Source: Microbispora bryophytorum
Lineage (GTDB): Bacteria; Actinomycetota; Actinomycetes; Streptosporangiales; Streptosporangiaceae
Assembly: GCF_006874465.1 (NCBI RefSeq)
Contig: NZ_VIRL01000002.1
Coordinates: 142,092-206,091 of the forward strand
Direction of reading: 5' to 3'
DNA: 64,000 nt
The translations under genes and the position numbers were made by a program. Positions within the stretch are counted from its first letter, which is position 1; each line of letters starts with the position of its first letter. A model generated the notes under the pieces. It was given only the letters and a program-made list of their open reading frames with translations, was not told where the DNA came from and made no database searches. Shown here piece by piece: positions 35,127 through 43,392 of the stretch.

Positions 35127-36278
35127 ATGACAGACAACGAGCACGAGACCGGGCGGCCGGAGCGGCGGAGACCCGCGCGCGTCATCGGCACCCCCTTATC
35201 CGACACCCCCTTCTCCGGGACTCCCTTCTCCGGGGCCGTCGCGTCCGGAATCCCGGACGCCGGCGACGTGGACCACGGCCTTCCCGCCGTCCCCGGCGTC
35301 GTTCCGCAGGACGAACGGAAGGCGCGCAGGGCGGAGCGGATCGCGGCGCTGTGCTTCACGCTCGCGTTCGCCGCCCTCGTGGCCTTCCTCGTGGCCTACG
35401 TCCGGTTCCAGGTCGGCGGCCTGAGCGCGACGGGCGCCTCGCACGTCGCGCTCGGCGGCACGCTGACACTGGCGCTGCTGGCGCTGGCCGCGGGGATCGT
35501 GATCTGGGTGCGCCAGATCATGCCGAAGTACGAGCTGGTCCAGCAGCGCCACCCCATGGCCTCACCCGAGGACGTACGGGCCGAGGTCGCGGCCACGTTC
35601 GTACGCGGCACCGGGGAGAGCGGCATCGTCAAGCGCCGGCTGTTGCGCCGCACGCTGCTGCTCGCGGCGGCGCCGCTGGGCCTGGCACCGCTGGTGCTGC
35701 TGCGCGACCTCGACTCCAGCGGTGTGCCCGCCGCGCAGCTCCACCGGCGGCTCGGCCACACGGTCTGGGGTGAGAAGACCAAGGACGGCAGACCGCTTCG
35801 GCTCGTCGTCGAGGGCACCGGCCAGCCGATCCGCGCCGCCGACTTCAACTCACCCGGAGGCATCCTGTCGGTCGTCCCGCAGGGATACGAACACGACCTG
35901 AACGTGCTGGCCAAGGCGACGGTGATCCTCGTCAAGTTCCGTCCGGAGGAGCTCAGAGCCGGCACGAAGCCGAACTGGACGCACGACGGGATCGTCGCCT
36001 ACTCCAAGATCTGCACCCACGTGGGCTGCCCCGCCGCGCTGTACGAGCAGACCACCCACCACATCCTGTGCCCATGCCACCAGTCCACCTTCGACGCCGC
36101 GGACGGAGCCAGGGTCGTCTTCGGCCCCGCCGCCCGGCCGCTGCCGCAGCTGCCGATCGGCGTCGACGAACAGGGCTACCTCATCGCGCTGGGCGACTTC
36201 CCCGCCCCGGTCGGTCCCAGCTACTGGGAGCGCGGCGACGCGGAGGCGCGGGCCAGGGAGAACGGAGGCCACTCTTGA
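35127..36278 (+). CDS. qcrA: Cytochrome bc1 Rieske iron-sulfur subunit (QcrA paralogue)
   Basis: Actinobacterial-type Rieske protein of 383 residues. It has an N-terminal hydrophilic segment with a small PFSGTPFSG repeat, three membrane helices (about 70-95, 107-130 and a third near 175-195) and a C-terminal Rieske domain. The 2Fe-2S ligands are in CTHVGC (about 296-301) and CPCHQS (about 315-320). It transfers electrons from menaquinol to the cytochrome c subunit. The stop overlaps the qcrB start. In the main respiratory locus qcrA follows qcrC and ctaE; here those are missing. Confidence 0.94.
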   Translation: MTDNEHETGRPERRRPARVIGTPLSDTPFSGTPFSGAVASGIPDAGDVDHGLPAVPGVVPQDERKARRAERIAALCFTLAFAALVAFLVAYVRFQVGGLSATGASHVALGGTLTLALLALAAGIVIWVRQIMPKYELVQQRHPMASPEDVRAEVAATFVRGTGESGIVKRRLLRRTLLLAAAPLGLAPLVLLRDLDSSGVPAAQLHRRLGHTVWGEKTKDGRPLRLVVEGTGQPIRAADFNSPGGILSVVPQGYEHDLNVLAKATVILVKFRPEELRAGTKPNWTHDGIVAYSKICTHVGCPAALYEQTTHHILCPCHQSTFDAADGARVVFGPAARPLPQLPIGVDEQGYLIALGDFPAPVGPSYWERGDAEARARENGGHS

Positions 36279-37915
36279 GCGAACCGAGAACCGTGCCCGA
36301 GCGCATCGCCGGGCCGGCCACATTCCTGGACGACCGCCTGGGCGCGGGCGGCTTCGTCAGGCGCAACATCCGCAAGGTCTTCCCCGACCACTGGTCCTTC
36401 CTCCTCGGCGAGATCGCGCTGTACTCGTTCGTCATCCTGCTGCTGACGGGCACCTTCCTGACGTTCTGGTTCAAGCCGAGCATGGGGGAGATCGTCTACA
36501 ACGGCACGTACGCCCCGCTCAGGGGCGTGACGATGTCCGAGGCGTACGCGTCCTCGCTGCAGATCAGCTTCGAGGTCCGCGGCGGCCTGCTCATCCGGCA
36601 GATACACCACTGGGCCGCCCTGGTCTTCATCGCCGGCATGATGGCGCACGCGCTGCGGGTCTTCTTCACCGGCGCCTACCGCAAGCCGCGCGAGCTCAAC
36701 TGGCTCATCGGCGTGGTGATCCTGTCCATCGCGCTGTTCGAGGGCCTGACCGGCTACTCCCTGCCCGACGACCTGTTGTCCGGCGCCGGCCTCCGGGTCA
36801 CCCAGGGCGTGGTCATCGGGCTGCCCGTGGTCGGCACCTACCTCAACTTCTTCCTGTTCGGAGGCGAGTACCCCGGCGGGGACGTCATCTCCCGCTTCTA
36901 CTCGATCCACATCCTGCTCCTGCCCGGCCTGATCCTGGCACTGGTCACCGCGCACCTGATCCTCATGTGGATGCAGAAGCACACCCAGTTCCCGGGCAAG
37001 GGCCGGACCAACCGCAACGTGGTCGGCGCGCCCTTCTACCCGGCCTTCATGGCGAAGTCGGGAGCGTTCTTCCTGTTCACGTTCGCCGTTATCGCCGCTC
37101 TCGGCACGTTCGCACAGATCAACCCCGTCTGGCTGTACGGGCCGTACTCGCCCGCCGACATCTCGGCCGGCTCGCAGCCCGACTTCTACCTGGCCTTCCT
37201 CGAAGGGGCGCTGCGCATCATGCCCGCCTGGGAGATCAACCTCTTCGGCACCTCCCAGGTGGGCACGATCCCGCTCAGCGTGGTCATCCCCGCGCTGGTG
37301 CCACTGGGCGTCATCGTCGTCGGAATGGCGCTCTACCCGTTCCTGGAACGCTGGCTCACCGGTGACAACCGCGAGCACCACCTCGCGGACCGGCCGCGCA
37401 ACAACCCGCACCGCACCTCGATCGGCATGGCGGCCGTCGCCTTCTACGGCGTGCTCTGGCTGTTCGGCGGCAACGACATCATCTCGGCGAACTTCCGCAT
37501 CAGCCTCTACACGACCACCTGGGCCGGACGGATCCTCGTGTTCGTCGCGCCCGCCCTGGCCTACGCGATCACCTACCGCGTCTGCCTGGGCCTGCAGCGC
37601 TCCGACGTCGCGGTGCTCGCGCACGGCGTGGAGTCGGGGGTGATCAAGCGGCTGCCGAACGGCGGGTACGTCGAAGTCCACTCGCGGCCGGCGGAGGACA
37701 TCGAGGCACACCTGCGCGGCAAGGAACCGGTGCCGGTGCTGCCGTACGACGAGACCGTCCCTCCCAAGGGGCTCCGCGGACCGCTCGGCAGGCTGCGCCT
37801 GCGGATGTCCAGGGCGTACGGCGGGGAGAAGGTTCCGCCGGTCAACGGACATCCGCACGACGAGGACGGGCAGGCCGCACTGCAGGAGGGACAGAACCGC
37901 GCGCTGACGCGCTGA
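36275..37915 (+). CDS. qcrB: Cytochrome bc1 cytochrome b subunit (QcrB paralogue)
   Basis: Diheme cytochrome b of 546 residues. It has the haem-ligating helices (QIHHWAALVFIAGMMAHALR; YSIHILLLPGLILALVTAHL) and an actinobacterial C-terminal extension of about 100 hydrophilic residues. TTG 36275 overlaps the qcrA TGA and has GGAGG six bases upstream. Together with qcrA it forms a quinol-oxidising module without its own QcrC, so it must use another cytochrome c or a different acceptor. A strong hairpin follows. Confidence 0.94.
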   Translation: MSEPRTVPERIAGPATFLDDRLGAGGFVRRNIRKVFPDHWSFLLGEIALYSFVILLLTGTFLTFWFKPSMGEIVYNGTYAPLRGVTMSEAYASSLQISFEVRGGLLIRQIHHWAALVFIAGMMAHALRVFFTGAYRKPRELNWLIGVVILSIALFEGLTGYSLPDDLLSGAGLRVTQGVVIGLPVVGTYLNFFLFGGEYPGGDVISRFYSIHILLLPGLILALVTAHLILMWMQKHTQFPGKGRTNRNVVGAPFYPAFMAKSGAFFLFTFAVIAALGTFAQINPVWLYGPYSPADISAGSQPDFYLAFLEGALRIMPAWEINLFGTSQVGTIPLSVVIPALVPLGVIVVGMALYPFLERWLTGDNREHHLADRPRNNPHRTSIGMAAVAFYGVLWLFGGNDIISANFRISLYTTTWAGRILVFVAPALAYAITYRVCLGLQRSDVAVLAHGVESGVIKRLPNGGYVEVHSRPAEDIEAHLRGKEPVPVLPYDETVPPKGLRGPLGRLRLRMSRAYGGEKVPPVNGHPHDEDGQAALQEGQNRALTR

Positions 37916-37929
37916 CCCCTCTCGCGCGG

Positions 37930-37959
37930 GCGGGCCCGGAGGCGTTCCTCCGGGCCCGC
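37930..37959. terminator. Bidirectional hairpin terminator after qcrB
   Basis: GCGGGCCCGGAGG / CCTCCGGGCCCGC is a perfect 13-bp stem with loop CGTT, between convergent qcrB and the 37983 gene. Confidence 0.75.
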
Positions 37960-37982
37960 GCCGTCGTGCCGCGCCGTCGTGG

Positions 37983-38528
37983 TCACCGATCCCACTGCTC
38001 GGGCTCCGGCCACTGCGGATCCTGTGGGTCGGAGGGACGGATCTCGGTGAAGAGTTTGAGCGTCACGGGCCGCAGCCGCTGCCATGCCTCGACCGGCCAG
38101 CGCAGGCTGACCGAGGGGAAGACGGTCTCCAGCACGATCTTCAGATAGGGACGGCCGGACTGGCCGACCGGAACCTCCGTGCATAGGCCGGACACGACCG
38201 CGGAGATCTCCCGCCTGCCCAGCCGCAGCCGGGCGTTCCCCTGGACCTGGTTCGGGGCATCCTCGGCCTCCAGGTCGACGGACTCCCAGAAGAGCACGGG
38301 CGCCTCGTCCTCCCGCAGCCACGACGGGTAGACCGGCAGCGGCAGCTGCAGCGTGAACCCCGCCAGGAGCCCGACGGGGCTCACATAGAAGGAGCCGTGG
38401 AAACAGGGGAGTTCGTGCAGGAGCCGCGGCCCCTTCGACGTCGTCATCGACAGCGTTCCCTCACTGGCGTCCATGGCGATCCGCCACGCGCTGGGATCGG
38501 TGTAGGAGGCGTCCGGGACGAAGACCAT
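37983..38528 (-). CDS. Hypothetical protein
   Basis: The 181-residue soluble protein beginning MVFVPDASYTDPSAWRIAMD is rich in beta-strand-like segments (FHGSFYVSPVGLLAGFTLQL; NARLRLGRREISAVVSGLC) and ends in a Pro/Trp/Glu tail. ATG 38528 has GAGGTGAG upstream. No domain is recognised. It has its own promoter region facing away from the ECF-like gene at 38942. Confidence 0.7.
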   Translation of the reverse strand: MVFVPDASYTDPSAWRIAMDASEGTLSMTTSKGPRLLHELPCFHGSFYVSPVGLLAGFTLQLPLPVYPSWLREDEAPVLFWESVDLEAEDAPNQVQGNARLRLGRREISAVVSGLCTEVPVGQSGRPYLKIVLETVFPSVSLRWPVEAWQRLRPVTLKLFTEIRPSDPQDPQWPEPEQWDR

Positions 38529-38941
38529 CAGATGCTCACCTCGATGTGCGGACTGGGGGAGGCGGCGACGGTGTGGAGCGGATGGGGCTTCCGCTGATTC
38601 CGGCCGCCAAAAGAAAGACGTTCCCAGGGGGCCGGAACGTGACATCCGGATTGCATCGAGAATTGACCGGCCGCTCCTGTGTCACATTACGGAGGCCGAA
38701 TTCGTCTTAACGGGAAAGGCGAGAGGAGGTCTCGCGCGGGGATCGCGGCGAAAGAGAGCAAAATGAATCTGGGCGCAACCGTTCCCGGGGTGTAAATTGC
38801 GGGCCAGGAAGAAACAGTTGAATCGTGGGGCGAGGGCGCGTCGGCGCCGTTCCTGTAGGTGTTCCCGGCGAGTGGTGAGGGCCTGTTACCGGAACTGGGG
38901 GGCTTCGTCCGGACGCCGGGCCACGACTACGAGGAGAGTGT
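38529..38941. other. Intergenic regulatory region with an ECF41 promoter
   Basis: A 413-base divergent gap, less GC-rich than its surroundings. The only clear element is the ECF41-type promoter at 38680-38706, which would give the downstream sigma gene a leader of about 225 bases. No open frame with an SD was found in the leader. Confidence 0.6.
38680..38706 (+). promoter_or_regulatory. Consensus ECF41 promoter
   Basis: TGTCACA (38680-38686), exactly 16 bases, then CGTC (38703-38706), followed by TTAA. This is a perfect match to the ECF41 pattern and points toward the short ECF41-like gene at 38942. Confidence 0.72.
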
Positions 38942-39538
38942 ATGGAGCGTAATCCGGATCGGCCGGCCGAGGGGGACTGCGCATCCCAGGCGCCCCGGGC
39001 ATCCGAGGCATCCCAGGCGTTCGAGGCGTCCCAGGCGTTCGAGGAACACGCCGCGCTGCTCCACGAGGTGGCCCGCAGCATGCTCGGCGACGGTGGGGAG
39101 GCCGCGCGCGTGGTCGAGGAGACCCGGGCCCGCTGGCTGGCCGGTCAGGGTGACCGCTCTGCAGGCTCTCCGAACGCGCTCATCGGGCTGGTCTCCGTGC
39201 TGGCGCTCACGCGCCTGCGGGTCGCCCAGGCCAACGGTGAGGAGCACATCGGTCCCTGGATGCCGGAGCCCCTGCGGGGGGAGCCCGATCTGCAGATGGC
39301 CGAGTCGGTCTCCGCGGCCCTTTCGACCGTCCTCGGCGTGCTGGACCAGGACGAGCGGACGGTGTTCATGCTGCACCACGGGTTCGGGCTCGCGTACGCC
39401 GACATCGCCTCGGTGACCGGGCTCACCGAGGAGGGGGTGCGCGGAATCGACGCCAGGGCCACGGCGCAGGTGCGCTGCGAGGTGCTCCATCTCGGACGGG
39501 CCGGCGGCACCGAGGAAGCGGGCGGGGTGTGCATCTGA
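38942..39538 (+). CDS. Short, divergent ECF41-like sigma factor lacking the SnoaL domain
   Basis: The 198-residue protein has weak sigma region 2 (HAALLHEVARSMLGDGGEAA), the ECF41-like linker GPWMPEPLRGEP, and region 4-like sequence (GLAYADIASVTGLTEEGVRG). It stops soon after, without the regulatory SnoaL domain. Region 2 is eroded compared with true ECF factors, so it may be a regulator that binds RNA polymerase poorly, or a decoy. The N-terminus contains a repeated SQAFEASQAFE from an 18-base DNA repeat. GAGGAG precedes the ATG. Confidence 0.75.
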   Translation: MERNPDRPAEGDCASQAPRASEASQAFEASQAFEEHAALLHEVARSMLGDGGEAARVVEETRARWLAGQGDRSAGSPNALIGLVSVLALTRLRVAQANGEEHIGPWMPEPLRGEPDLQMAESVSAALSTVLGVLDQDERTVFMLHHGFGLAYADIASVTGLTEEGVRGIDARATAQVRCEVLHLGRAGGTEEAGGVCI

Positions 39539-39583
39539 GGAAAGCACGCAGTTGACCACCCGCGCCCCGGTGACTCATGCGGC

Positions 39584-39979
39584 TCAGCGGCCCCGCTCCG
39601 TCAGCCCGTACAGGTTGCCGTCGTGGCCGCGGATCTGCGCCCACCGGCCCTCTTCCCGCCAGGGGGCGGCCTGCGGCGCCACGACGATCTCCACTCCCCG
39701 CGCCCGCAGGTCCAGGCAGGTGGCGTCGAGATCGTCACAGTCGAACCAGCCGTGGGCCATCCGCCCCACGCGGGCGTGAAGCGCCTCCAGGATCTCGGGC
39801 TCGACGGTCGCGAGCACCACGCAGGTCTGCGCGCCGGGCGGGCGCACCTCCACCCAGCGCCGCCCCTCCCCCAGGGGGACGTCGGCCGCGAGTTCGAAGC
39901 CGAGCGTCCCGGTGAGGAACTCCAGGGTCCTGCCCTGGTCGCCGACGTAGAGCACGGCGAGCCGCGGATTCACGATCAT
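39584..39979 (-). CDS. VOC-family protein
   Basis: The 131-residue VOC domain has PRLAVLYVGDQGRTLEFLTG, RRWVEVRPPGAQTCVVLATV and the C-terminal module ending HDGNLYGLTERGR. It lies 25 bases downstream of an ECF sigma gene in the same direction, so it is probably the sigma factor's partner gene. Glyoxalase- or resistance-type function is possible; the ligand is unknown. Confidence 0.88.
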   Translation of the reverse strand: MIVNPRLAVLYVGDQGRTLEFLTGTLGFELAADVPLGEGRRWVEVRPPGAQTCVVLATVEPEILEALHARVGRMAHGWFDCDDLDATCLDLRARGVEIVVAPQAAPWREEGRWAQIRGHDGNLYGLTERGR

Positions 39980-40004
39980 GACGCCTCCCGGTGCTCCTCG
40001 GTTC

Positions 40005-40940
40005 TCACGCGCCCTGCACGGACAGCCTGCGTGGCCCGGCCGCCGGCGACGGGACGTCGGTTAGGCCGAGCCGGACCCCCTTCAGGCGGGCGGGATCGCC
40101 GATGACGTCGATGGACGCGATGCGATCGCCGACGATGCCGATCTCGAGGACGAGCCGCAGGCGCCCATACGGGGCGACCACCGCCCCCACGGCACCGTTG
40201 ACGAGAGCGGGCCAGGCGAAGCGGGCCCTGCGGATGTTGGTGCGCGTCTCCTCGGCGACGGCGCGCGCGCCGCGCACCTCCGCCGGCACCTTGGCCTGCC
40301 CGCGCAGGGCCGCGTAATCCGCCCGCCGGACGACGTCGGGAGCCAGCACCGCCAGCAGGGCGTCGATGTCGCCCGCCCTGGAGGCGGCCAGGAAGGCGTC
40401 CACCACCGCACGCTGCCTGGCGAGGTCGGAGGAGGGAATGTCAGGCGTGCCGTGCACCCGGCGACGGGCGCGGCTAGCCAGCTTCTTCGCGGCCGCCGGC
40501 GAGCGTTCCACGATCACGGCGATCTCGTCGAACGGCACGGCGAACAGGTCGTGCAGCACGAAGGCGGCGCGCTCGGCGGGGCCGAGCGTGTCGAGGACCA
40601 CGAGCAGGGCGAGACCGACGGAGTCGGCGAGCACCGCCTCGTCCGCCGGGTCGGCGGTCTCGTCGTGGGGAGCCAGCATGTCGAGTTCGGTCAGGTCGGC
40701 GAGGTCCTCACGCCGGCGGCTGCGCGAGCGCAACATGTCGAGACAGACCCGTCCGGTGATCGTCGTCAGCCAGGCGGTCAGGTTGTCGATGGAGCCGGAG
40801 TCGGCGCGGCAGGCGCGCAGCCAGGTCTCCTGCACCGCGTCGTCAGCCTCGTCCGCGCTGCCCAGCATGCGGAACGCGACTCCTCGCAGATGCCCTCGGG
40901 ATCGGTCGAAGTGCTCGGCCAATTGGCCCTGGTCGCTCAT
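40005..40940 (-). CDS. ECF sigma factor (SigJ-like) with SnoaL-type C-terminal domain
   Basis: The 311-residue protein has region 2 (HLRGVAFRMLGSADEADDAV, then QETWLRA), region 4 (FAVPFDEIAVIVERSPAAAK) and a C-terminal SnoaL-like domain (VVDAFLAASRAGDIDALLAV). Such proteins need no anti-sigma gene. It lacks the WLPEPL linker, so it belongs to a different ECF group from the 34137 protein. It is followed by a VOC gene in the same unit. Confidence 0.9.
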   Translation of the reverse strand: MSDQGQLAEHFDRSRGHLRGVAFRMLGSADEADDAVQETWLRACRADSGSIDNLTAWLTTITGRVCLDMLRSRSRRREDLADLTELDMLAPHDETADPADEAVLADSVGLALLVVLDTLGPAERAAFVLHDLFAVPFDEIAVIVERSPAAAKKLASRARRRVHGTPDIPSSDLARQRAVVDAFLAASRAGDIDALLAVLAPDVVRRADYAALRGQAKVPAEVRGARAVAEETRTNIRRARFAWPALVNGAVGAVVAPYGRLRLVLEIGIVGDRIASIDVIGDPARLKGVRLGLTDVPSPAAGPRRLSVQGA

Positions 40941-41550
40941 CGGTCACCTTTCACCGTCGCGGTTCGTCATAAGAGTGGGAGAGGAAGAACGCAGGTTTGA
41001 CAAGGAGCCGTCAGTGCCCGTACTGATTATTGTTGCCGGTTCGTTTGAACCGACGTGACGGGGAGACGCACCTAACGGTGCCTCTCCGGCAGTGAAGCGT
41101 ATCGGCGGGCCGCCGTCCGAGGTGCATTCTATCCTCGCAGCGGCCGCTCATAGTTTCTCGCCGTTCCGAAAATCGACGGCGGCGACCGAAATAGGCCTCC
41201 GGTGAGGCGCTGAAAGGTGCGTGCGGGGCCCGGTCGCGTCGTCCGGGTCCATGGGCTCGGCTCGTACGGATCCGCCCGCACGATCGCCCGCTGAGCTGGG
41301 TGATGACTCTGTGAAGTAGGCGGCCGACGCCGTCCGGCCCATTTCGCCGCAAGTCGCGATCATGGCATGTGAACGGCGTGTCATGGTCCCGTCCGGGGCG
41401 ATAAGGCCGATATTGAATTTATGGGTAACTTGCCATGAATGGGCCCCCGCTGCTCTGGTTTCGCAATTACCCCGAACATAAGCTGAGCCGCAGTTGAGCT
41501 CCTGTGAAGAAAGCGCCCCTGCCCTTGTTCCTTCATAGGAAGGTCCCGCA
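40941..41550. other. 610-base intergenic region upstream of the phenazine regulator
   Basis: No supported gene. It holds the ECF gene promoter area, a small inverted repeat CGGTTC-GTTT-GAACCG (41037-41052), and a less GC-rich stretch (41400-41500). The SD GGAAGG lies before the regulator GTG at 41551. No copy of the StrR target GTTCGACTG-N11-CAGTCGAAC was recognised. Confidence 0.5.
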
Positions 41551-42660
41551 GTGTCACTTCACACCGCAGCCGACGCTGATCGCGAACTCGGAACTCGCCT
41601 CCCCGATGTGGCGGACCTCCGGCATCTGGCGTGGGAGATCGTGCCCGTCCGCGACCTGACGTCCTCGCTCTCGCCGCGGAAGCGACGTGAGGACCCGGCG
41701 CATGTCCGGCTGCTCGCGGAGACGGATCGCCCCTTCGATCCGCTCCTCGTGCACCGGCCGACGATGCGTGTCATCGACGGTGTGCACCGGTTGCGCGCGG
41801 CCGTGCTGAGGGGCAGGAGCGAGATCGCGGTCCGGTTCTTCGACGGAAGCGAGGCCGACGCGTTCGTCCTGTCGGTCCGGCTCAACGTCGGCCACGGGTT
41901 GCCGCTGACGCTCGACGAGCGGAAGGAGGCGGCCCGGCGGATCATCACCTCCCATCCGCAGTGGTCGGACAGGGGGGTGGCCGAGAGCACGGGGCTGAGC
42001 GCCAAGACGGTCGCCGGCGTGCGCCGGCGGCTCGGTGGACCGGGGGAGCTCCAGCACAGCCGGGTGGGCAGGGACGGCAGGGCCAGGCCGCTCAGCAGCG
42101 TCGAAGGGCGTCGCAGTGCCGCGGCCCTGCTGGCGGCCAACTCGGAGATCTCCCTCCGTGAGCTGTCGAGGAAAACCGGGCTCTCGGTGGGGACCGTCCG
42201 GGACGTGCGCGAGCGGCTCGACCGCGGTCAGGATCCGATCCCGGATCGCCTGCGCGCCAGGGAGGGGAGCGCTGCCGGGCCGCGGAGCACGGCGACGTCG
42301 GCTCGGGACGGGGCCGCGCCCCGGACCGGGGCCGTCCGGCGTGCGGGGCAGACCCGCCGTCCGCGCGACGGGAGCCGGAGCAGGGGCGAGACCAGGCCGC
42401 CGGGACACGCGGCGGGGGAGGCCGTGGAAACGGCGTCCGTGCTGCGCAAGCTCGCGCGCGATCCGTCTCTGCGGGCGACCGAGTCCGGGCGGCTGCTGCT
42501 GCGGATACTCCTGGCGACGGAGGTGGGGCCGGCTCAGTGGAAGGAGATCGCCGAGGCGATTCCGGCCCATTGCCTGCCGCTCATCCGCGCCGTCGTGCTC
42601 AAGCGATCAGAGGAATGGAAACGACTGGCGAGCATGGTTCCGGACGGTTTCCCGGGGTGA
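41551..42660 (+). CDS. StrR-like, ParB-fold transcriptional regulator of the phenazine cluster
   Basis: The 369-residue protein has a ParB/sulfiredoxin-like N-terminal domain (VPVRDLTSSLSPRKRREDPA, VHRPTMRVIDGVHRLRAAVL). Two HTH-like segments follow (RGVAESTGLSAKTVAGVRRR; RELSRKTGLSVGTVRDVRER), then a basic disordered linker and a helical C-terminus. This is the layout of StrR/NovG/Tei15-type pathway activators. GTG 41551 has GGAAGG seven bases upstream. Position and direction immediately before phzB make it the likely cluster activator. Confidence 0.85.
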   Translation: MSLHTAADADRELGTRLPDVADLRHLAWEIVPVRDLTSSLSPRKRREDPAHVRLLAETDRPFDPLLVHRPTMRVIDGVHRLRAAVLRGRSEIAVRFFDGSEADAFVLSVRLNVGHGLPLTLDERKEAARRIITSHPQWSDRGVAESTGLSAKTVAGVRRRLGGPGELQHSRVGRDGRARPLSSVEGRRSAAALLAANSEISLRELSRKTGLSVGTVRDVRERLDRGQDPIPDRLRAREGSAAGPRSTATSARDGAAPRTGAVRRAGQTRRPRDGSRSRGETRPPGHAAGEAVETASVLRKLARDPSLRATESGRLLLRILLATEVGPAQWKEIAEAIPAHCLPLIRAVVLKRSEEWKRLASMVPDGFPG

Positions 42661-42769
42661 CCGGAAACGGGTTTCCCCAAGGCGGCCGGAAAGGAACGGA
42701 GGCGCTTCTGGAGTACGAAGACTCAGGGTGAAATATCGCCATTAATCGGGATTCGTTGGAGGGTTCATC

Positions 42770-43258
42770 GTGTCAGAGACGACTCACTTTCCGGGAAGCG
42801 ACGAGGAGACCGAACTTCGGAGGACCAACCGGGCGACGGTCGAGCGGTACATGAACACCAGAGGCGAGGAACGGCTGCGGCGGCACCTGCTGTTCACCGA
42901 GGACGGCGTCGGCGGCCTGTGGACCAACGACACCGGGCAGCCGATCGCGATCCGCGGGCGCGACCGTCTCGGTGAGCACGCCGTCTGGTCGCTGAAGTGC
43001 TTCCCCGACTGGGTCTGGACCAACATCCAGATCTTCGAGACCGACGACCCGAACTTCTTCTGGGTGGAGTGCGACGGCGAAGGCGCGATCCGCTTCCCGG
43101 GCTACCCCGAGGGCCACTACAGGAACCACTTCCTGCACTCCTTCCAGTTGGAGGACGGGAAGATCAAGCTGCAGCGCGAGTTCATGAACCCCTTCGAGCA
43201 ACTGCGCGCGCTGAACATCCCCGTGCCCGAGATCAGGCGTGAGGGGATCCCCACCTAG
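42770..43258 (+). CDS. phzB: Phenazine biosynthesis protein PhzB (PhzA/B family)
   Basis: NTF2-fold protein that aids condensation of two aminocyclohexenone-carboxylate units into the phenazine scaffold. The 162-residue protein has ELRRTNRATVERYMNTRGEE, EDGVGGLWTNDTGQPI, the substrate-pocket strand FFWVECDGEGAIRFPGYPEG and the FMNPFEQLRALNIPVPEI ending typical of PhzB. Pseudomonas has adjacent phzA and phzB copies; here there is one. GTG 42770 follows GGAGG. It is the first structural gene of the cluster. Confidence 0.95.
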   Translation: MSETTHFPGSDEETELRRTNRATVERYMNTRGEERLRRHLLFTEDGVGGLWTNDTGQPIAIRGRDRLGEHAVWSLKCFPDWVWTNIQIFETDDPNFFWVECDGEGAIRFPGYPEGHYRNHFLHSFQLEDGKIKLQREFMNPFEQLRALNIPVPEIRREGIPT

Positions 43259-43295
43259 GTCCCGGCCGCAACTGCCGCCTGGTCGGCGGCGGTCG

Positions 43296-43341
43296 CCAGG
43301 CAACCCCAGCCTCACCGGCCAGGCAACCCCAGCCTCACCGG
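43296..43341. repeat. Perfect 23-bp tandem duplication between phzB and phzC
   Basis: The 23-base unit beginning CCAGGCAACCCCAGCC and ending TCACCGG occurs twice head-to-tail with no mismatch, inside the 134-base phzB-phzC gap. Its effect on co-transcription is unknown. Confidence 0.9.
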
Positions 43342-43392
43342 CCGGGCGACGACGACGACGGCGCCGAGAGCGCCTCGACCCCATGGAGAACC

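Noticed and set aside
40942..40968. GGTCACC-N16-CGTC resembling an ECF41 promoter on the + strand
   Set aside because: One mismatch in the invariant TGTCAC, and it points away from the sigma gene toward a 600-base gap; probably chance.
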